Of a stretch of DNA of 14,369 nucleotides, positions 1-8,956 are shown in pieces; the stretch's first letter is position 1; every line of letters begins with the position of its first letter. Under the pieces are notes generated by a model. That model worked only from the letters and a program-made list of their open reading frames with translations, had not been told where the DNA came from and made no database searches. Source of the stretch: DATCVA01 sp036567205 (GTDB lineage Bacteria > Pseudomonadota > Gammaproteobacteria > Burkholderiales > Burkholderiaceae_B). The stretch is taken from NCBI GenBank assembly GCA_036567205.1, contig DATCVA010000351.1, positions 1 through 14,369 on the forward strand, in the 5' to 3' direction. Both the position numbers and the translations under genes were made by a program.

Positions 1-136
1 CGATAAGCGAGAGTACCCGTGTAAACCCGGGGCGATCGTCTCGCCCAAGAAGCAGCACCAGCAAGCCCGCCACAATCGGTACAAAAATCGATAGTGTTAG
101 CCAAGGAAAAGTAGAAGACGCCATATCGCTAGCCAT
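1..136 (-). CDS. nuoM: NADH-quinone oxidoreductase subunit M, N-terminal part (runs off the window)
   Basis: Only the first 45 codons are inside the window. The protein begins MASDMASSTFPWLTLSIF and continues with a hydrophobic helix (about residues 10-32) and a basic turn (GRDDR), as in the first membrane helix of NuoM. NuoM is one of the antiporter-like proton-pumping subunits of the complex I membrane arm. The ATG at 136-134 overlaps the nuoL stop codon by one base (TGATG), which suggests translational coupling. A second in-frame ATG at 124-122 is an alternative start four codons later. I prefer the first because of the overlap, but neither has a strong ribosome binding site. Identity rests on this N-terminus and on the fixed nuoL-nuoM order; the catalytic helices lie outside the window. 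Confidence 0.9.
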   Translation of the reverse strand, partial: MASDMASSTFPWLTLSIFVPIVAGLLVLLLGRDDRPGFTRVLSLI

Positions 137-2154
137 CAGTGAACCGTCAGCACAAAAAAGGATAAAAAAGCCATGATGCCGATGATCATCGCAAAGGCAT
201 AGTGATAGATGTAGCCAGACTGCAGGTGCCGGCTAATTGCCGCCACCCAGCCAACCACACGAGCACTACCGTTGACCAGCAACCCGTCGATCACACCGCG
301 ATCGCCCGCCTGCCACAGGCCGTGACCCAGGCAGCGAGCGCCACGAGAAAGAACTTGCTCGTTAAACCAATCCGCGTAGTACTTGTTGTCGAGTACCGTG
401 TTAAGTCCCGACAGTTTGCTTTTGATCGCAGCCGGCACTTTGGGATTGATGAGATAGCAATACCACGCCACCACCAGTCCGGCGATCATCAGCCAGAACG
501 GCACTGTCATAAATCCGTGCAAGGCGTATGCCACCCAGCCGTGCCAATGCGTAGCCAGCTCGGCCATGGCCGGATGCTGTGGCAGCACATTGATAACGCC
601 GTTAAAAAAGTTGCCGAACAGTAATGGATCGATAAACAGCACCCCGGCCACCACCGACGGAATCGCCAGCAGTACCAACGGTAGCGTGACCACCCACGGA
701 GACTCGTGCGGCTTGCTGCTACCGTGCTCTTCAACATCGTGCTCGGCCTGCGCATCGCGAGCATGTGCATGCGCCTCGTCGGTATCGAAGCGCTCTTTGC
801 CGTGGAAGACCAGAAAGTACACCCGGAACGAATACAGCGACGTCACGAATACGCCTGTCAGGGTTGCGTAGTAAGCAAAACTCGCGCCCCATACGTTCGC
901 AGCACCCGCCGCTTCAATGATGTGTTCTTTAGAGTAAAAGCCTGAAAAGAACGGAGTACCGACCAGCGCAAGCGTGCCCAGCAAAAAGGTAATCCAGGTA
1001 ATTGGCATGTATTTGCGCAGGCCACCCATATAACGGATGTCCTGATTGTGATGCATGCCGATAATGACCGAGCCGGCACCCAGGAACAACAGGGCTTTAA
1101 AGAATGCGTGTGTCATTAAATGGAAGATGGCCGCCGAGTAGGCCGACGCACCCAATGCCACAGTCATATACCCTAGCTGCGACAAGGTAGAGTAGGCGAT
1201 AACCCGTTTAATATCGTTCTGGACGACACCTAAAATACCCAGGAACAAGGCGCCAATGGCACCAATCACAATCACGAAGGCCAGCGCCGACGACGACTGT
1301 TCGAACACGGGCGAAAAACGGGCCACCATGAAGATACCAGCGGTAACCATGGTTGCCGCGTGGATCAGCGCCGAGATAGGCGTGGGGCCTTCCATGGAAT
1401 CGGGAAGCCAGGTATGCAATGGCACCTGCGCCGACTTACCCATGGCGCCCACGAATAAGGCAATAGCCGCCACCGTCAGCAATTGCCAGTCGGTACCAGG
1501 AAATGTCAGGCTGGCAAGCTTGTCGATTTGACCGAAGATTTCACCATAATGCATGCTGCCGGCATAGGCAAACAACAGACCAATGCCCAGCACGAAGCCG
1601 AAATCGCCCACGCGGTTAACCATGAACGCCTTCAAGTTGGCGAAAATGGCGCTTGGCCGCTCGTACCAGAAGCCGATCAGCAAATACGAAACCAGGCCTA
1701 CCGCTTCCCAGCCAAAAAACAGCTGCAGCATGTTGTTGGACATGACCAGCATAAGCATGGAAAACGTAAACAGCGAAATATATGAGAAGAAACGCTGATA
1801 GCCCGGGTCGTCCACCATATAGCCGATAGTGTAAATATGCACCATGAGCGATACCGATGTAACCACCACCATCATCAACGCCGAAAGACTGTCGATAAGG
1901 AAACCAATTTCAAGCTTGGTGGTGCCAATAAGGCTCCAGGTGTAGACCGCTCCGTCAAAGGTCTGGCCGCCCAGCACCTGACGCAAGACCACCACCGAAC
2001 CGACAAACGAAATCAAAACACCGAAAATCGTAATGCAGTGCGAGGCGCGGCGGCCAATCTGACGTCCTAAAAAGCCGGTTCCAAACAAACCGGCCAATAG
2101 TGCGCCAACCAGCGGCGCCAACGCAATAACAAGATAAAGACTGGTTGAATTCAT
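136..2154 (-). CDS. nuoL: NADH-quinone oxidoreductase subunit L
   Basis: This is the most distal antiporter-like subunit of the complex I membrane arm, which moves protons across the inner membrane and spans neighbouring subunits with a long lateral helix. The 672-residue product is almost entirely hydrophobic helices. The proton-channel residues are present: Glu in FFGWEAVGL (about residue 150), Lys in GAMGKSAQ (about residue 240) and the HLMTHAFFKALLFL helix (about 345-365). A histidine- and acid-rich loop (about residues 463-485, EAHAHARDAQAEHD) precedes the C-terminal part. The protein is longer than E. coli NuoL (613 residues). The start is uncertain: the same frame is open up to an ATG at 2172-2170 and a TTG at 2175, overlapping the nuoK stop. 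I chose the ATG at 2154 because it gives the usual NuoL N-terminus (MNSTSLYLVIALAPL) and has GGGA ten bases upstream. It is followed by nuoM with a one-base overlap. Confidence 0.95.
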   Translation of the reverse strand: MNSTSLYLVIALAPLVGALLAGLFGTGFLGRQIGRRASHCITIFGVLISFVGSVVVLRQVLGGQTFDGAVYTWSLIGTTKLEIGFLIDSLSALMMVVVTSVSLMVHIYTIGYMVDDPGYQRFFSYISLFTFSMLMLVMSNNMLQLFFGWEAVGLVSYLLIGFWYERPSAIFANLKAFMVNRVGDFGFVLGIGLLFAYAGSMHYGEIFGQIDKLASLTFPGTDWQLLTVAAIALFVGAMGKSAQVPLHTWLPDSMEGPTPISALIHAATMVTAGIFMVARFSPVFEQSSSALAFVIVIGAIGALFLGILGVVQNDIKRVIAYSTLSQLGYMTVALGASAYSAAIFHLMTHAFFKALLFLGAGSVIIGMHHNQDIRYMGGLRKYMPITWITFLLGTLALVGTPFFSGFYSKEHIIEAAGAANVWGASFAYYATLTGVFVTSLYSFRVYFLVFHGKERFDTDEAHAHARDAQAEHDVEEHGSSKPHESPWVVTLPLVLLAIPSVVAGVLFIDPLLFGNFFNGVINVLPQHPAMAELATHWHGWVAYALHGFMTVPFWLMIAGLVVAWYCYLINPKVPAAIKSKLSGLNTVLDNKYYADWFNEQVLSRGARCLGHGLWQAGDRGVIDGLLVNGSARVVGWVAAISRHLQSGYIYHYAFAMIIGIMAFLSFFVLTVH

Positions 2155-2171
2155 ATTATTTGTAATTCCCA

Positions 2172-2480
2172 TCAACCTTTAAGGTGGTCAAGTTCTTCGA
2201 CGTTGATCGTATTCAGGTTGCGGAACAGCAGAACCAGAATCGCCAGGCCAATAGCAGCTTCAGCAGCCGCCACGGTCAGGATGAAGAATACGAACACTTG
2301 GCCGGCGCTATCGCCAAGCCAGGTAGAAAACGCCACGAAATTGATGTTGGCCGCCAACAGAATAAGCTCGATCGACATCAACAAGATAAGCAGGTTGCGA
2401 CGATTCAGGAAAAAACCAAAGACACCGATTGCGAACAAAATAGCGCCAAGTATCAGGTAATGGGCCAGCGTAATAGTCAT
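2172..2480 (-). CDS. nuoK: NADH-quinone oxidoreductase subunit K
   Basis: This small membrane-arm subunit is homologous to mitochondrial ND4L and is part of the proton path next to NuoJ and NuoN. The 102-residue protein has three predicted helices. The two buried glutamates that are conserved in the family and needed for pumping are present, at E38 (SIELILLAAN) and E74 (AAAEAAIGLA); these correspond to E36 and E72 of E. coli. The length is standard. Its ATG overlaps the nuoJ stop as ATGA (2480-2477), a typical translational-coupling arrangement. The nuoL frame begins at or just after its stop. Confidence 0.97.
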   Translation of the reverse strand: MTITLAHYLILGAILFAIGVFGFFLNRRNLLILLMSIELILLAANINFVAFSTWLGDSAGQVFVFFILTVAAAEAAIGLAILVLLFRNLNTINVEELDHLKG

Positions 2481-3118
2481 TTGGATTTCCCTGCTGCATC
2501 GTTGGGCGCAGCCGAAGCCGCAGGGGCTTCCGTCTGCGACGGGATGCTGACCAGCCGCAGGCGATCTTGCGAACGCACGCGAACCTGATCAGCCGGATTG
2601 TTGTATTTCACGTCTTTACGGCGACGCATTGTCAGGGCAATGGCAGCAATCATGCCAACCAGCAAAATTACCGAGCCCACCTCAATGGCAAAGACGTATT
2701 CGGAATACATGACCGCGCCCAATGAGTGCGTGTTGTTGTAGTCGGCGCCCATATCGGCCGCTGGCCCCGCGTCGAACCAGGTTTTAACCAGGACGAACGC
2801 CATCTCCAGAACCATGATCAGACCGATGATAAGCCCCATGGGCACGTAGGCTTTTAACCCCGAGCGCAAGGAGTCCGTGCGCACATCCACCATCATGACC
2901 ACAAACAAGAACAGCACCATGACTGCGCCGACATACACGACAACCAGCAGAAGCGCCAGGAATTCGGCCCCCAACAGCATCCACAACATGGACGCCGTGA
3001 AGAAGGTAAGAATAAGGTGCAAGACGGCCGTTACAGGATTGGGTGCTGCAATAACGCGAAAGGCAGCTACAACAAGCACCAGCGACAACAGGTAAAACAG
3101 GACAGTAGTAAAAGTCAT
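2477..3118 (-). CDS. nuoJ: NADH-quinone oxidoreductase subunit J
   Basis: This membrane-arm subunit is homologous to ND6 and is thought to link quinone-site chemistry to the proton channels. The 213-residue protein has about five hydrophobic helices. The family signature region around LLLVVVYVGAVMVLFLFVVMM (about residues 54-75) carries the conserved Tyr-Val-Gly-Ala helix with its pi-bulge. The last ~45 residues are hydrophilic and rich in Ala, Arg and Ser (ending NDAAGKSK), a variable tail. The start at ATG 3118 is preceded by AGGA about eleven bases upstream. The gap to the nuoI stop is 19 bases, and the end overlaps nuoK by four bases. Confidence 0.96.
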   Translation of the reverse strand: MTFTTVLFYLLSLVLVVAAFRVIAAPNPVTAVLHLILTFFTASMLWMLLGAEFLALLLVVVYVGAVMVLFLFVVMMVDVRTDSLRSGLKAYVPMGLIIGLIMVLEMAFVLVKTWFDAGPAADMGADYNNTHSLGAVMYSEYVFAIEVGSVILLVGMIAAIALTMRRRKDVKYNNPADQVRVRSQDRLRLVSIPSQTEAPAASAAPNDAAGKSK

Positions 3119-3137
3119 AAAGTTCGAGTCCTGATAA

Positions 3138-3626
3138 TCAACGATAAGGTGCGTCTTCGGAACGGCGACGCGCTATTTCGGGCTCGTAGCGATCGCCGAT
3201 CGCCAGCAACATATCTTTGGTGTAGTACAAGTCGCCCCGTTTCTCACCGTGATACTCGGAAATATGAGTCTCAACGATCGAGTCGACCGGGCAGCTTTCT
3301 TCACAAAAACCACAGAATATGCATTTAGCCAGGTCGATGTCGTAGCGCGTAGTACGGCGTGTACCGTCATCACGCTCTTCGGATTCGATGGTAATGGCCA
3401 GTGCCGGACAGACTGCTTCGCACAGCTTGCAGGCAATGCAGCGCTCTTCGCCGTTAGGGTAACGACGCAGAGCATGCAGTCCTCGAAAACGCGCCGACGC
3501 CGGCGTTTTTTCTTGCGGATACCGCAAGGTTATTTTGCGCTTGAAGAAGTATTTGCCGGTTAGGCGCATACCTTTTAGCATTTCGGACAGCATAAGACTG
3601 CCGAAAAAATCTTTAATTGCTTCCAT
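3138..3626 (-). CDS. nuoI: NADH-quinone oxidoreductase subunit I, 2x[4Fe-4S] ferredoxin-like
   Basis: NuoI carries clusters N6a and N6b, which pass electrons from the NuoG chain to cluster N2 in NuoB beside the membrane. The 162-residue protein has both ferredoxin motifs: C63-x2-C66-x2-C69-x3-C73 (CIACKLCEAVCP) and C102-x2-C105-x2-C108-x3-C112 (CIFCGFCEESCP). Each is followed by a proline as usual. An amphipathic N-terminal helix (about residues 1-30) fits peripheral membrane contact. Length and layout match the burkholderial family. The ATG at 3626 lies 18 bases after the nuoH stop. Confidence 0.98.
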   Translation of the reverse strand: MEAIKDFFGSLMLSEMLKGMRLTGKYFFKRKITLRYPQEKTPASARFRGLHALRRYPNGEERCIACKLCEAVCPALAITIESEERDDGTRRTTRYDIDLAKCIFCGFCEESCPVDSIVETHISEYHGEKRGDLYYTKDMLLAIGDRYEPEIARRRSEDAPYR

Positions 3627-3644
3627 ATCTAGCCTCTGACCGCC

Positions 3645-4718
3645 CTATTGCCAAATGTTCCATGGCGTTTGCATCCAGATCGCAACGACCACCAGCCAAA
3701 CGCCGGTCAACGGGATGAACACCTTCCAACCCAAACGCATGATCTGGTCGTAGCGGTAACGTGGAAATGTCGCCCGAAACCATATAAACATCGAGACAAC
3801 AACAAATGTTTTTATCCCCAGCCAAAGCCATCCAGGCACCCAGGTAAAAGGAGCCACGTCGATAGGCGGCATCCAGCCGCCCAGGAACATGATGGAGGCT
3901 ACGGCGGACAACAAAATCATGTTTGCGTATTCGCCCAGGAAAAACAACGCAAAGCCTGTACCGGAATACTCGACCATGTGCCCTGCCACGATTTCGGATT
4001 CGCCTTCCACCACGTCAAATGGGTGACGGTTGGTTTCAGCAACGGCCGAAATCACATAAATGACAAACAGCGGCAACAGCGGCAACCAGTTCCATGACAT
4101 GAAATTGATGCCGCGGTCGGCAAACCAGCCCGCGCCCTGGCCGTTGACGATAGTACTCATATTGAGCGACCCGGACACCAGCAGCACCGTAATGAACACA
4201 AAGCCAATGGCCAACTCGTACGACACCATTTGCGCCGCGCCGCGCATGGCGCCCAATAACGCGTACTTGGAGTTAGTTGCCCAACCCGCCACAATCACGC
4301 CATACACGCCCAGCGATGTGATCGCCATAATATAAAGCAGACCGGCATTAACGTCGGCCAGAACCAGTTCGGGACTGAACGGAATAACCGCCCAGGCCGC
4401 CAGGGCCGGCATTAGCGTAACGACGGGCGCCAGCACGAACAGGACCTTGTTCGCTTTGCTCGGAACAATGATTTCCTTGGTCAACAGCTTGAAGACGTCG
4501 GCAAACGGTTGCAGCAAACCCCGGTAGCCTACTCGGGTGGGCCCCCGGCGCACGTGCATGGCGCCGATCATTTTGCGTTCCCAGTACGTAAGGTAAGCCA
4601 CGCAAAGAATTATCGGCACCGCAATGACCACGACTTTAAAAAGTGTCCAGACCAGCAGCCACGAATTGGCGCCAATCAAATCGACGCCATAAGTTTCGAG
4701 AGTATTAATCCATTCCAT
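3645..4718 (-). CDS. nuoH: NADH-quinone oxidoreductase subunit H
   Basis: NuoH (ND1 homologue) is the membrane subunit that forms the quinone-entry chamber together with NuoB and NuoD. The 357-residue protein has about eight or nine hydrophobic helices. Recognisable family blocks are YWERKMIGAMHVRRGPTRVG (about residues 45-64), LLQPFADVFKLLTKE, and the acidic cytoplasmic loop AETNRHPFDVVEGESEIVAG (about 228-247). That loop holds the conserved Glu residues of the quinone-side E-channel. The ATG directly follows the nuoG stop codon with no bases between, so translation is probably coupled. The loop reads NRHPFD where many homologues have NRAPFD or NRTPFD; I take this as normal variation. Confidence 0.97.
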   Translation of the reverse strand: MEWINTLETYGVDLIGANSWLLVWTLFKVVVIAVPIILCVAYLTYWERKMIGAMHVRRGPTRVGYRGLLQPFADVFKLLTKEIIVPSKANKVLFVLAPVVTLMPALAAWAVIPFSPELVLADVNAGLLYIMAITSLGVYGVIVAGWATNSKYALLGAMRGAAQMVSYELAIGFVFITVLLVSGSLNMSTIVNGQGAGWFADRGINFMSWNWLPLLPLFVIYVISAVAETNRHPFDVVEGESEIVAGHMVEYSGTGFALFFLGEYANMILLSAVASIMFLGGWMPPIDVAPFTWVPGWLWLGIKTFVVVSMFIWFRATFPRYRYDQIMRLGWKVFIPLTGVWLVVVAIWMQTPWNIWQ

Positions 4719-7046
4719 TTAGACACGCTCCACCGAAAGTTGCCCAAAGGAACTGCCTAAAGGCGCGGTTTCAGCAAAAGCTGCGGCAATTCGCACAGCG
4801 CCCTGGGCGACGGTATCGTCTTGCTGAGCCGTCAGGGTGACTGCACCCTGAGAAGAACGCACAGACACGGACTCACCAGACTGCACACCCAGGCTATCGA
4901 GTGTTGCAGCCGACATGCGGGCGACAGGCAGTTTTGAGGCTGCGGTGGCTTGCAACGGCTCTGCACGACGCACCATGGAATCGGTACGATAAATCGGCAC
5001 ATCGGCAACACGTTCAAGCCCATGGCCCTGTGCGGCAACACGAGCCGAACCATGGATCTCGTTGGATAAGCGAGCCTCTATGCCGGCCACCAGCACGCTA
5101 TCGCGCACAGACTCGGATGTCTCGTCGTCAAACCCTTCCAGCTCGAACAAATTGCCCAATACGCGCAGGACTTTCCAGGCCGGACGCGTGTCGGCAAACG
5201 GTGCTGATGCACCCTTGAAACTTTGAGCCCGCCCTTCGGCGTTCACGAATGTCCCGGAAGTTTCGGTGTACGGAGAGACCGGCAGCATAATGTCGGCCCA
5301 GTCTTGTGCCGCTGACCGGTATGAAGTCAGCGCTACCGCAAAATCGGCCGACTTCAAAGCCTGTACAGCGCGCGAACCATTGTCGGCGTCAAATGCCGGC
5401 TCGGCATGCAACACTACATAAGCCTTCAAACCTGTTTCCAGCATTTGCTCGGCGCTCATGCCTTCAGCGTTGGGTATGGCACCCGCCAGATATCCGCCTA
5501 CCGTATTGCCGCCAAGAGTCAGGAAACCCAGTTTAGCGCCGACACCCTGTGCCAGCGCCTGTGCATTGGCGCAAATGAGCGAAGCATGATTGGAGGTCAC
5601 CACCATATTGCCCAGCATGACAGCCGCTTTTTGACCTGACGTCAGGCTGGCTGCAATGGCTTGGGCCGGCTGCGATGGTTCGATGCCGGCAAACGCCTCG
5701 GACACAGGCTGCCCGGTTGCGCGGGCTACCGCCACCAGCACTTCGATCAAGGCATTAGGCAAACCGCTGGGCGCAACGGTAATACGAGCAGTAACCGGAA
5801 ACAGAGGATCATCGGCGGCACTGTCAATGAACGAAATTTGCGTGCCACGCTTAGCCGACTGACGCAGACGCTGCGCCAGTAAAGGGTGATCTTTGCGCAA
5901 GAACGAACCGACCACCAGCACGCGGTCCAGTTGACTGAACTCGGCCACCGACATACCCAGCCAGGGTACGCCAGCGGCGGCCTGATCAAAACCGCGGTCG
6001 ATATAGCGCAAGCGGAAATCAACGTTGTCGGACCCAAGGCTGCGCGTGAAGCGCGCAAGCAAAGCCAGCTCTTCAGTGGTGGCGATGTGGCTGCCAATAG
6101 CGCCAATCTGACTTGCGCCGTACTGATCGCGCACCTTGTTCAAACCGGTCACCACGGCTTGCAGCGCATCGCTCCAGGAAGCTTCTGTCCACTGCCCGTC
6201 CGCACCCTTGATCATCGGGTGCGCCAGACGATCTTCAGTATACAAACCCGTGTAGGCAAAGCGGTCGCGATCGCTAATCCAGCATTCGTTCACGTCTTCG
6301 TTTTCGAAGGGAACTACACGCATGACGCGATTGTCCTTGGCCTGCACCACAATATTGGCGCCCAGGCTGTCGTGCGGGCTGACTGAACGGCGCCGGGCCA
6401 ATTCCCAGGTACGCGCGGTATAGCGGAATGGTTTAGAGGTAAGCGCTCCGACCGGGCAGATGTCAATCATGTTGCCCGATAGCTCGGACTCGACAGCGCG
6501 GCCTACAAAAGAAGTAATTTCGGCGTGCTCTCCGCGATTGAGCATGCCCAGTTCCATAATGCCGCCCACTTCCTGCCCAAAGCGTACGCAACGGGTGCAG
6601 TGAATGCAGCGGGGCATTTCTTCAGCAGATACCAGCGGCCCCATTTCTTTATGGAACACAACGCGCTTTTCTTCTTGATAACGCGATGCCGACGCGCCGT
6701 AACCGACGGCCAGGTCTTGCAACTGGCATTCGCCGCCCTGATCGCACACGGGACAATCGAGAGGGTGATTGATCAGCAGAAATTCCATTACGCTTTTTTG
6801 CGCCGCCACCGCTTTGATGGAAGCAGTATGCACCACCATGCCATTGGTGACGGGCGTAGCGCAAGCCGGCATGGCTTTAGGCGCCTTTTCGACTTCAACC
6901 AGACACATGCGGCAATTGGCCGCAATCGAAAGTTTTTTGTGATAACAGAAATGCGGCACGTACAACCCGAGCTTGTTGGCAGCATGCATAACCATGCTGC
7001 CCTCGGGGACTTCAACCTTATTGCCGTCGATGGTGAGCTCAACCAT
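4719..7046 (-). CDS. nuoG: NADH-quinone oxidoreductase subunit G, Fe-S and molybdopterin-oxidoreductase fold
   Basis: This is the largest peripheral-arm subunit and conducts electrons from NuoF towards NuoI. In the 775-residue protein the N-terminal 2Fe-2S domain has C34, C45, C48 and C62 (cluster N1b). The next domain has H94, C98, C101 and C107 (N5, HPLDCPVCDQGGEC). The third has C147, C150, C153 and C197 (N4, CIHCTRC and DICPVGAL). The remaining ~550 residues are a degenerate molybdopterin-oxidoreductase domain without a metal-binding role. The segment just after N4 (about residues 211-230, RRRSVSPHDSLGAN) has no cysteines, so the optional N7 cluster of E. coli and Thermus is missing, as in mitochondria. 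The protein is shorter than the 908-residue E. coli form. The start at ATG 7046 lies 15 bases after nuoF. Confidence 0.97.
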   Translation of the reverse strand: MVELTIDGNKVEVPEGSMVMHAANKLGLYVPHFCYHKKLSIAANCRMCLVEVEKAPKAMPACATPVTNGMVVHTASIKAVAAQKSVMEFLLINHPLDCPVCDQGGECQLQDLAVGYGASASRYQEEKRVVFHKEMGPLVSAEEMPRCIHCTRCVRFGQEVGGIMELGMLNRGEHAEITSFVGRAVESELSGNMIDICPVGALTSKPFRYTARTWELARRRSVSPHDSLGANIVVQAKDNRVMRVVPFENEDVNECWISDRDRFAYTGLYTEDRLAHPMIKGADGQWTEASWSDALQAVVTGLNKVRDQYGASQIGAIGSHIATTEELALLARFTRSLGSDNVDFRLRYIDRGFDQAAAGVPWLGMSVAEFSQLDRVLVVGSFLRKDHPLLAQRLRQSAKRGTQISFIDSAADDPLFPVTARITVAPSGLPNALIEVLVAVARATGQPVSEAFAGIEPSQPAQAIAASLTSGQKAAVMLGNMVVTSNHASLICANAQALAQGVGAKLGFLTLGGNTVGGYLAGAIPNAEGMSAEQMLETGLKAYVVLHAEPAFDADNGSRAVQALKSADFAVALTSYRSAAQDWADIMLPVSPYTETSGTFVNAEGRAQSFKGASAPFADTRPAWKVLRVLGNLFELEGFDDETSESVRDSVLVAGIEARLSNEIHGSARVAAQGHGLERVADVPIYRTDSMVRRAEPLQATAASKLPVARMSAATLDSLGVQSGESVSVRSSQGAVTLTAQQDDTVAQGAVRIAAAFAETAPLGSSFGQLSVERV

Positions 7047-7061
7047 TAGCTTGTCCTGACC

Positions 7062-8429
7062 CTACAGATATTTAGGCACCACACAGTTTTTATGCTGTAT
7101 GTGGTGTGCGAACTCGTCGCGGAAGTGCTTGATGAAGCTGCGTACGGGCATCGCCGCCGCATCGCCCAGGGCACAAATCGTGCGCCCCATGATGTTGAAG
7201 GCAACCGAGTCGAGGACTTCCAGGTCCTCGGGACGGCCCTGCCCATTTTCGATGCGGCTGACCATACGGTATAACCAGCCTGTACCTTCGCGACACGGAG
7301 TACATTGACCGCAGCTTTCTTCAAAATAAAAATACGATAGACGTAAAAGCGACTTGACCATGCAACGCGTTTCGTCCATCACAATGACTGCGCCCGAACC
7401 CAGCATTGAGCCGGCCTTGGCGATCGAGTCGTAATCCATGGTGCATTGCATCATGATGTCGGCTGGCAGTACCGGCGCGCTGGAGCCCCCTGGAATGACT
7501 GCTTTCAGCTTTCGGCCGCCGCGCATGCCACCCGCCAGTTCAAGCAAGGTAGAAAACGGCGTACCCAAAGGAATTTCATAGTTGCCGGGACGTTCGACAT
7601 CGCCGGTAATGGAAAACAGCTTGGTACCGCCATTATTTGGCAGACCAATCTCGAGATACTCTTGGGCGCTATGGCGGAAAATCCATGGCACGGCCGCAAA
7701 CGTTTCGGTGTTGTTGATGGTGGTAGGCTTGCCGTACAGACCAAAACTGGCTGGAAATGGCGGCTTAAAGCGCGGCTGGCCTTTCTTGCCTTCCAGCGAC
7801 TCAAGCAATGCTGTTTCCTCGCCGCAAATATAGGCGCCGTAGCCATGGAATGCGTGCAATTGAAAATTGAATTCCGAACCCAGGATTTTGTCGCCCAGGA
7901 AACCCGCAGCCCGCGCCTCTTCAAGCGCCTCTTCGAAGCGATCGTAAATTTCAAAAATTTCGCCGTGGATATAGTTGTAGCCAACGCTGATACCCATGGC
8001 GTAGGCGGCAATCGCCATCCCTTCTATGACAATATGCGGATTAAAGCGCAGGATGTCACGATCTTTAAAGGTACCCGGCTCGCCTTCATCGGAGTTGCAC
8101 ACCAAATACTTCTGGCCAGGCAGGGTGCGAGGCATGAAGCTCCACTTCAACCCCGTAGGGAAGCCCGCGCCTCCCCGGCCACGCAAACCCGACGCCTTGA
8201 CTTCGGCGATGACATCTTCGGGCTTCATGCCCGTGGTCAGAATTTTGCGCAGAGCCTCGTAGCCGCCGCGCTTGACGTAGTCTTGCAGACGCCAGTTATT
8301 GCCGTCCACGCCATCCATGATTTGCGGCTTGATATGCCGGCCGTGGAACACCATGCTTTGAGCCAGATCGTTGCCCGGATCAACCGTCAAGCCCTGGGAA
8401 AACTGCTGGAGCAGTGCCGGAGCGTTCAT
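7062..8429 (-). CDS. nuoF: NADH-quinone oxidoreductase subunit F, NADH- and FMN-binding
   Basis: NuoF oxidises NADH through FMN and starts the electron chain of complex I. The 455-residue protein has the glycine-rich nucleotide/FMN segment GLRGRGGAGFPTGLKW (81-96), the CNSDEGEPGTFKDR block (111-124) and the ICGEETALLESLEG block (201-214). Ligands for cluster N3 are C373, C376 and C379 (SCGQCTPCREG) and C419 (RTICALGD). Its ATG overlaps the nuoE stop as ATGA (8429-8426), so NuoE and NuoF, which form a tight subcomplex, are probably translated together. The N-terminus (about 30 residues before HIKPQIMDG) is a little longer than in E. coli, as usual in this order. Confidence 0.98.
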   Translation of the reverse strand: MNAPALLQQFSQGLTVDPGNDLAQSMVFHGRHIKPQIMDGVDGNNWRLQDYVKRGGYEALRKILTTGMKPEDVIAEVKASGLRGRGGAGFPTGLKWSFMPRTLPGQKYLVCNSDEGEPGTFKDRDILRFNPHIVIEGMAIAAYAMGISVGYNYIHGEIFEIYDRFEEALEEARAAGFLGDKILGSEFNFQLHAFHGYGAYICGEETALLESLEGKKGQPRFKPPFPASFGLYGKPTTINNTETFAAVPWIFRHSAQEYLEIGLPNNGGTKLFSITGDVERPGNYEIPLGTPFSTLLELAGGMRGGRKLKAVIPGGSSAPVLPADIMMQCTMDYDSIAKAGSMLGSGAVIVMDETRCMVKSLLRLSYFYFEESCGQCTPCREGTGWLYRMVSRIENGQGRPEDLEVLDSVAFNIMGRTICALGDAAAMPVRSFIKHFRDEFAHHIQHKNCVVPKYL

Positions 8430-8920
8430 AGCGATTCTCCGTGCTGCTTGAGTTCATGGATCATGGCATCGATTTTTTCTGAAGACATACGCACACACAT
8501 ATGCTTGTTGTTAACCAGCATAACGGGCGAATCGCCGCACGCGCCCATGCACTCGCCTTCCATCAAGGTAAACAAGCCATCGGCCGATGTTTCGCGAAAA
8601 CCTATACCGAGCTTCTCTTTAAGATACTCGGCTGTTTTAACCCCGTCGCGCAGCGCACAGGGCAAGTTGGTGCACACCGTCAGCTTGAAGCGGCCCACAG
8701 GCTTGATGTCGTACATATTGTAGAAGCTGGCGACCTCTTGCACCGCAATCGGCGGCACATTCAAATAGGCGGCCACATCTTCAATGACCTCTGTCGATAC
8801 CCAACCTTTTTCATCTTGCGCGATGGTCAGCGCCGCCATGATGGCGGATTGCTTCTGATCGCCGGGGAACTTGGTTAATTCCCGGTCGATTTTCTGGTAG
8901 GCTTGTTCGGAAAGCAGCAT
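8426..8920 (-). CDS. nuoE: NADH-quinone oxidoreductase subunit E, [2Fe-2S] thioredoxin-like
   Basis: NuoE (24 kDa subunit) carries the off-path cluster N1a next to the FMN in NuoF. The 164-residue protein has an N-terminal helical domain and a thioredoxin-fold domain with the ligands C83 and C88 (CTNLPC) and C124 and C128 (CMGAC). I chose ATG 8920 because it gives the usual N-terminus (MLLSEQAYQKIDREL) with GGAT nearby. The frame is also open upstream to a GTG at 8953, which would add eleven residues without family support. The gap from the nuoD stop to the chosen ATG is 36 bases, and the end overlaps nuoF by four bases. Confidence 0.96.
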   Translation of the reverse strand: MLLSEQAYQKIDRELTKFPGDQKQSAIMAALTIAQDEKGWVSTEVIEDVAAYLNVPPIAVQEVASFYNMYDIKPVGRFKLTVCTNLPCALRDGVKTAEYLKEKLGIGFRETSADGLFTLMEGECMGACGDSPVMLVNNKHMCVRMSSEKIDAMIHELKQHGESL

Positions 8921-8956
8921 AATTTGAATCCGGTTTTTACCTTGGCTAACCACCGA

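Noticed and set aside
7446..8723. Long plus-strand open frame (425 codons) opposite nuoF and nuoE
   Set aside because: It is antisense to two fully conserved genes. The translation has no recognisable fold or family and its composition is typical of a shadow frame; there is no promoter or ribosome binding site.
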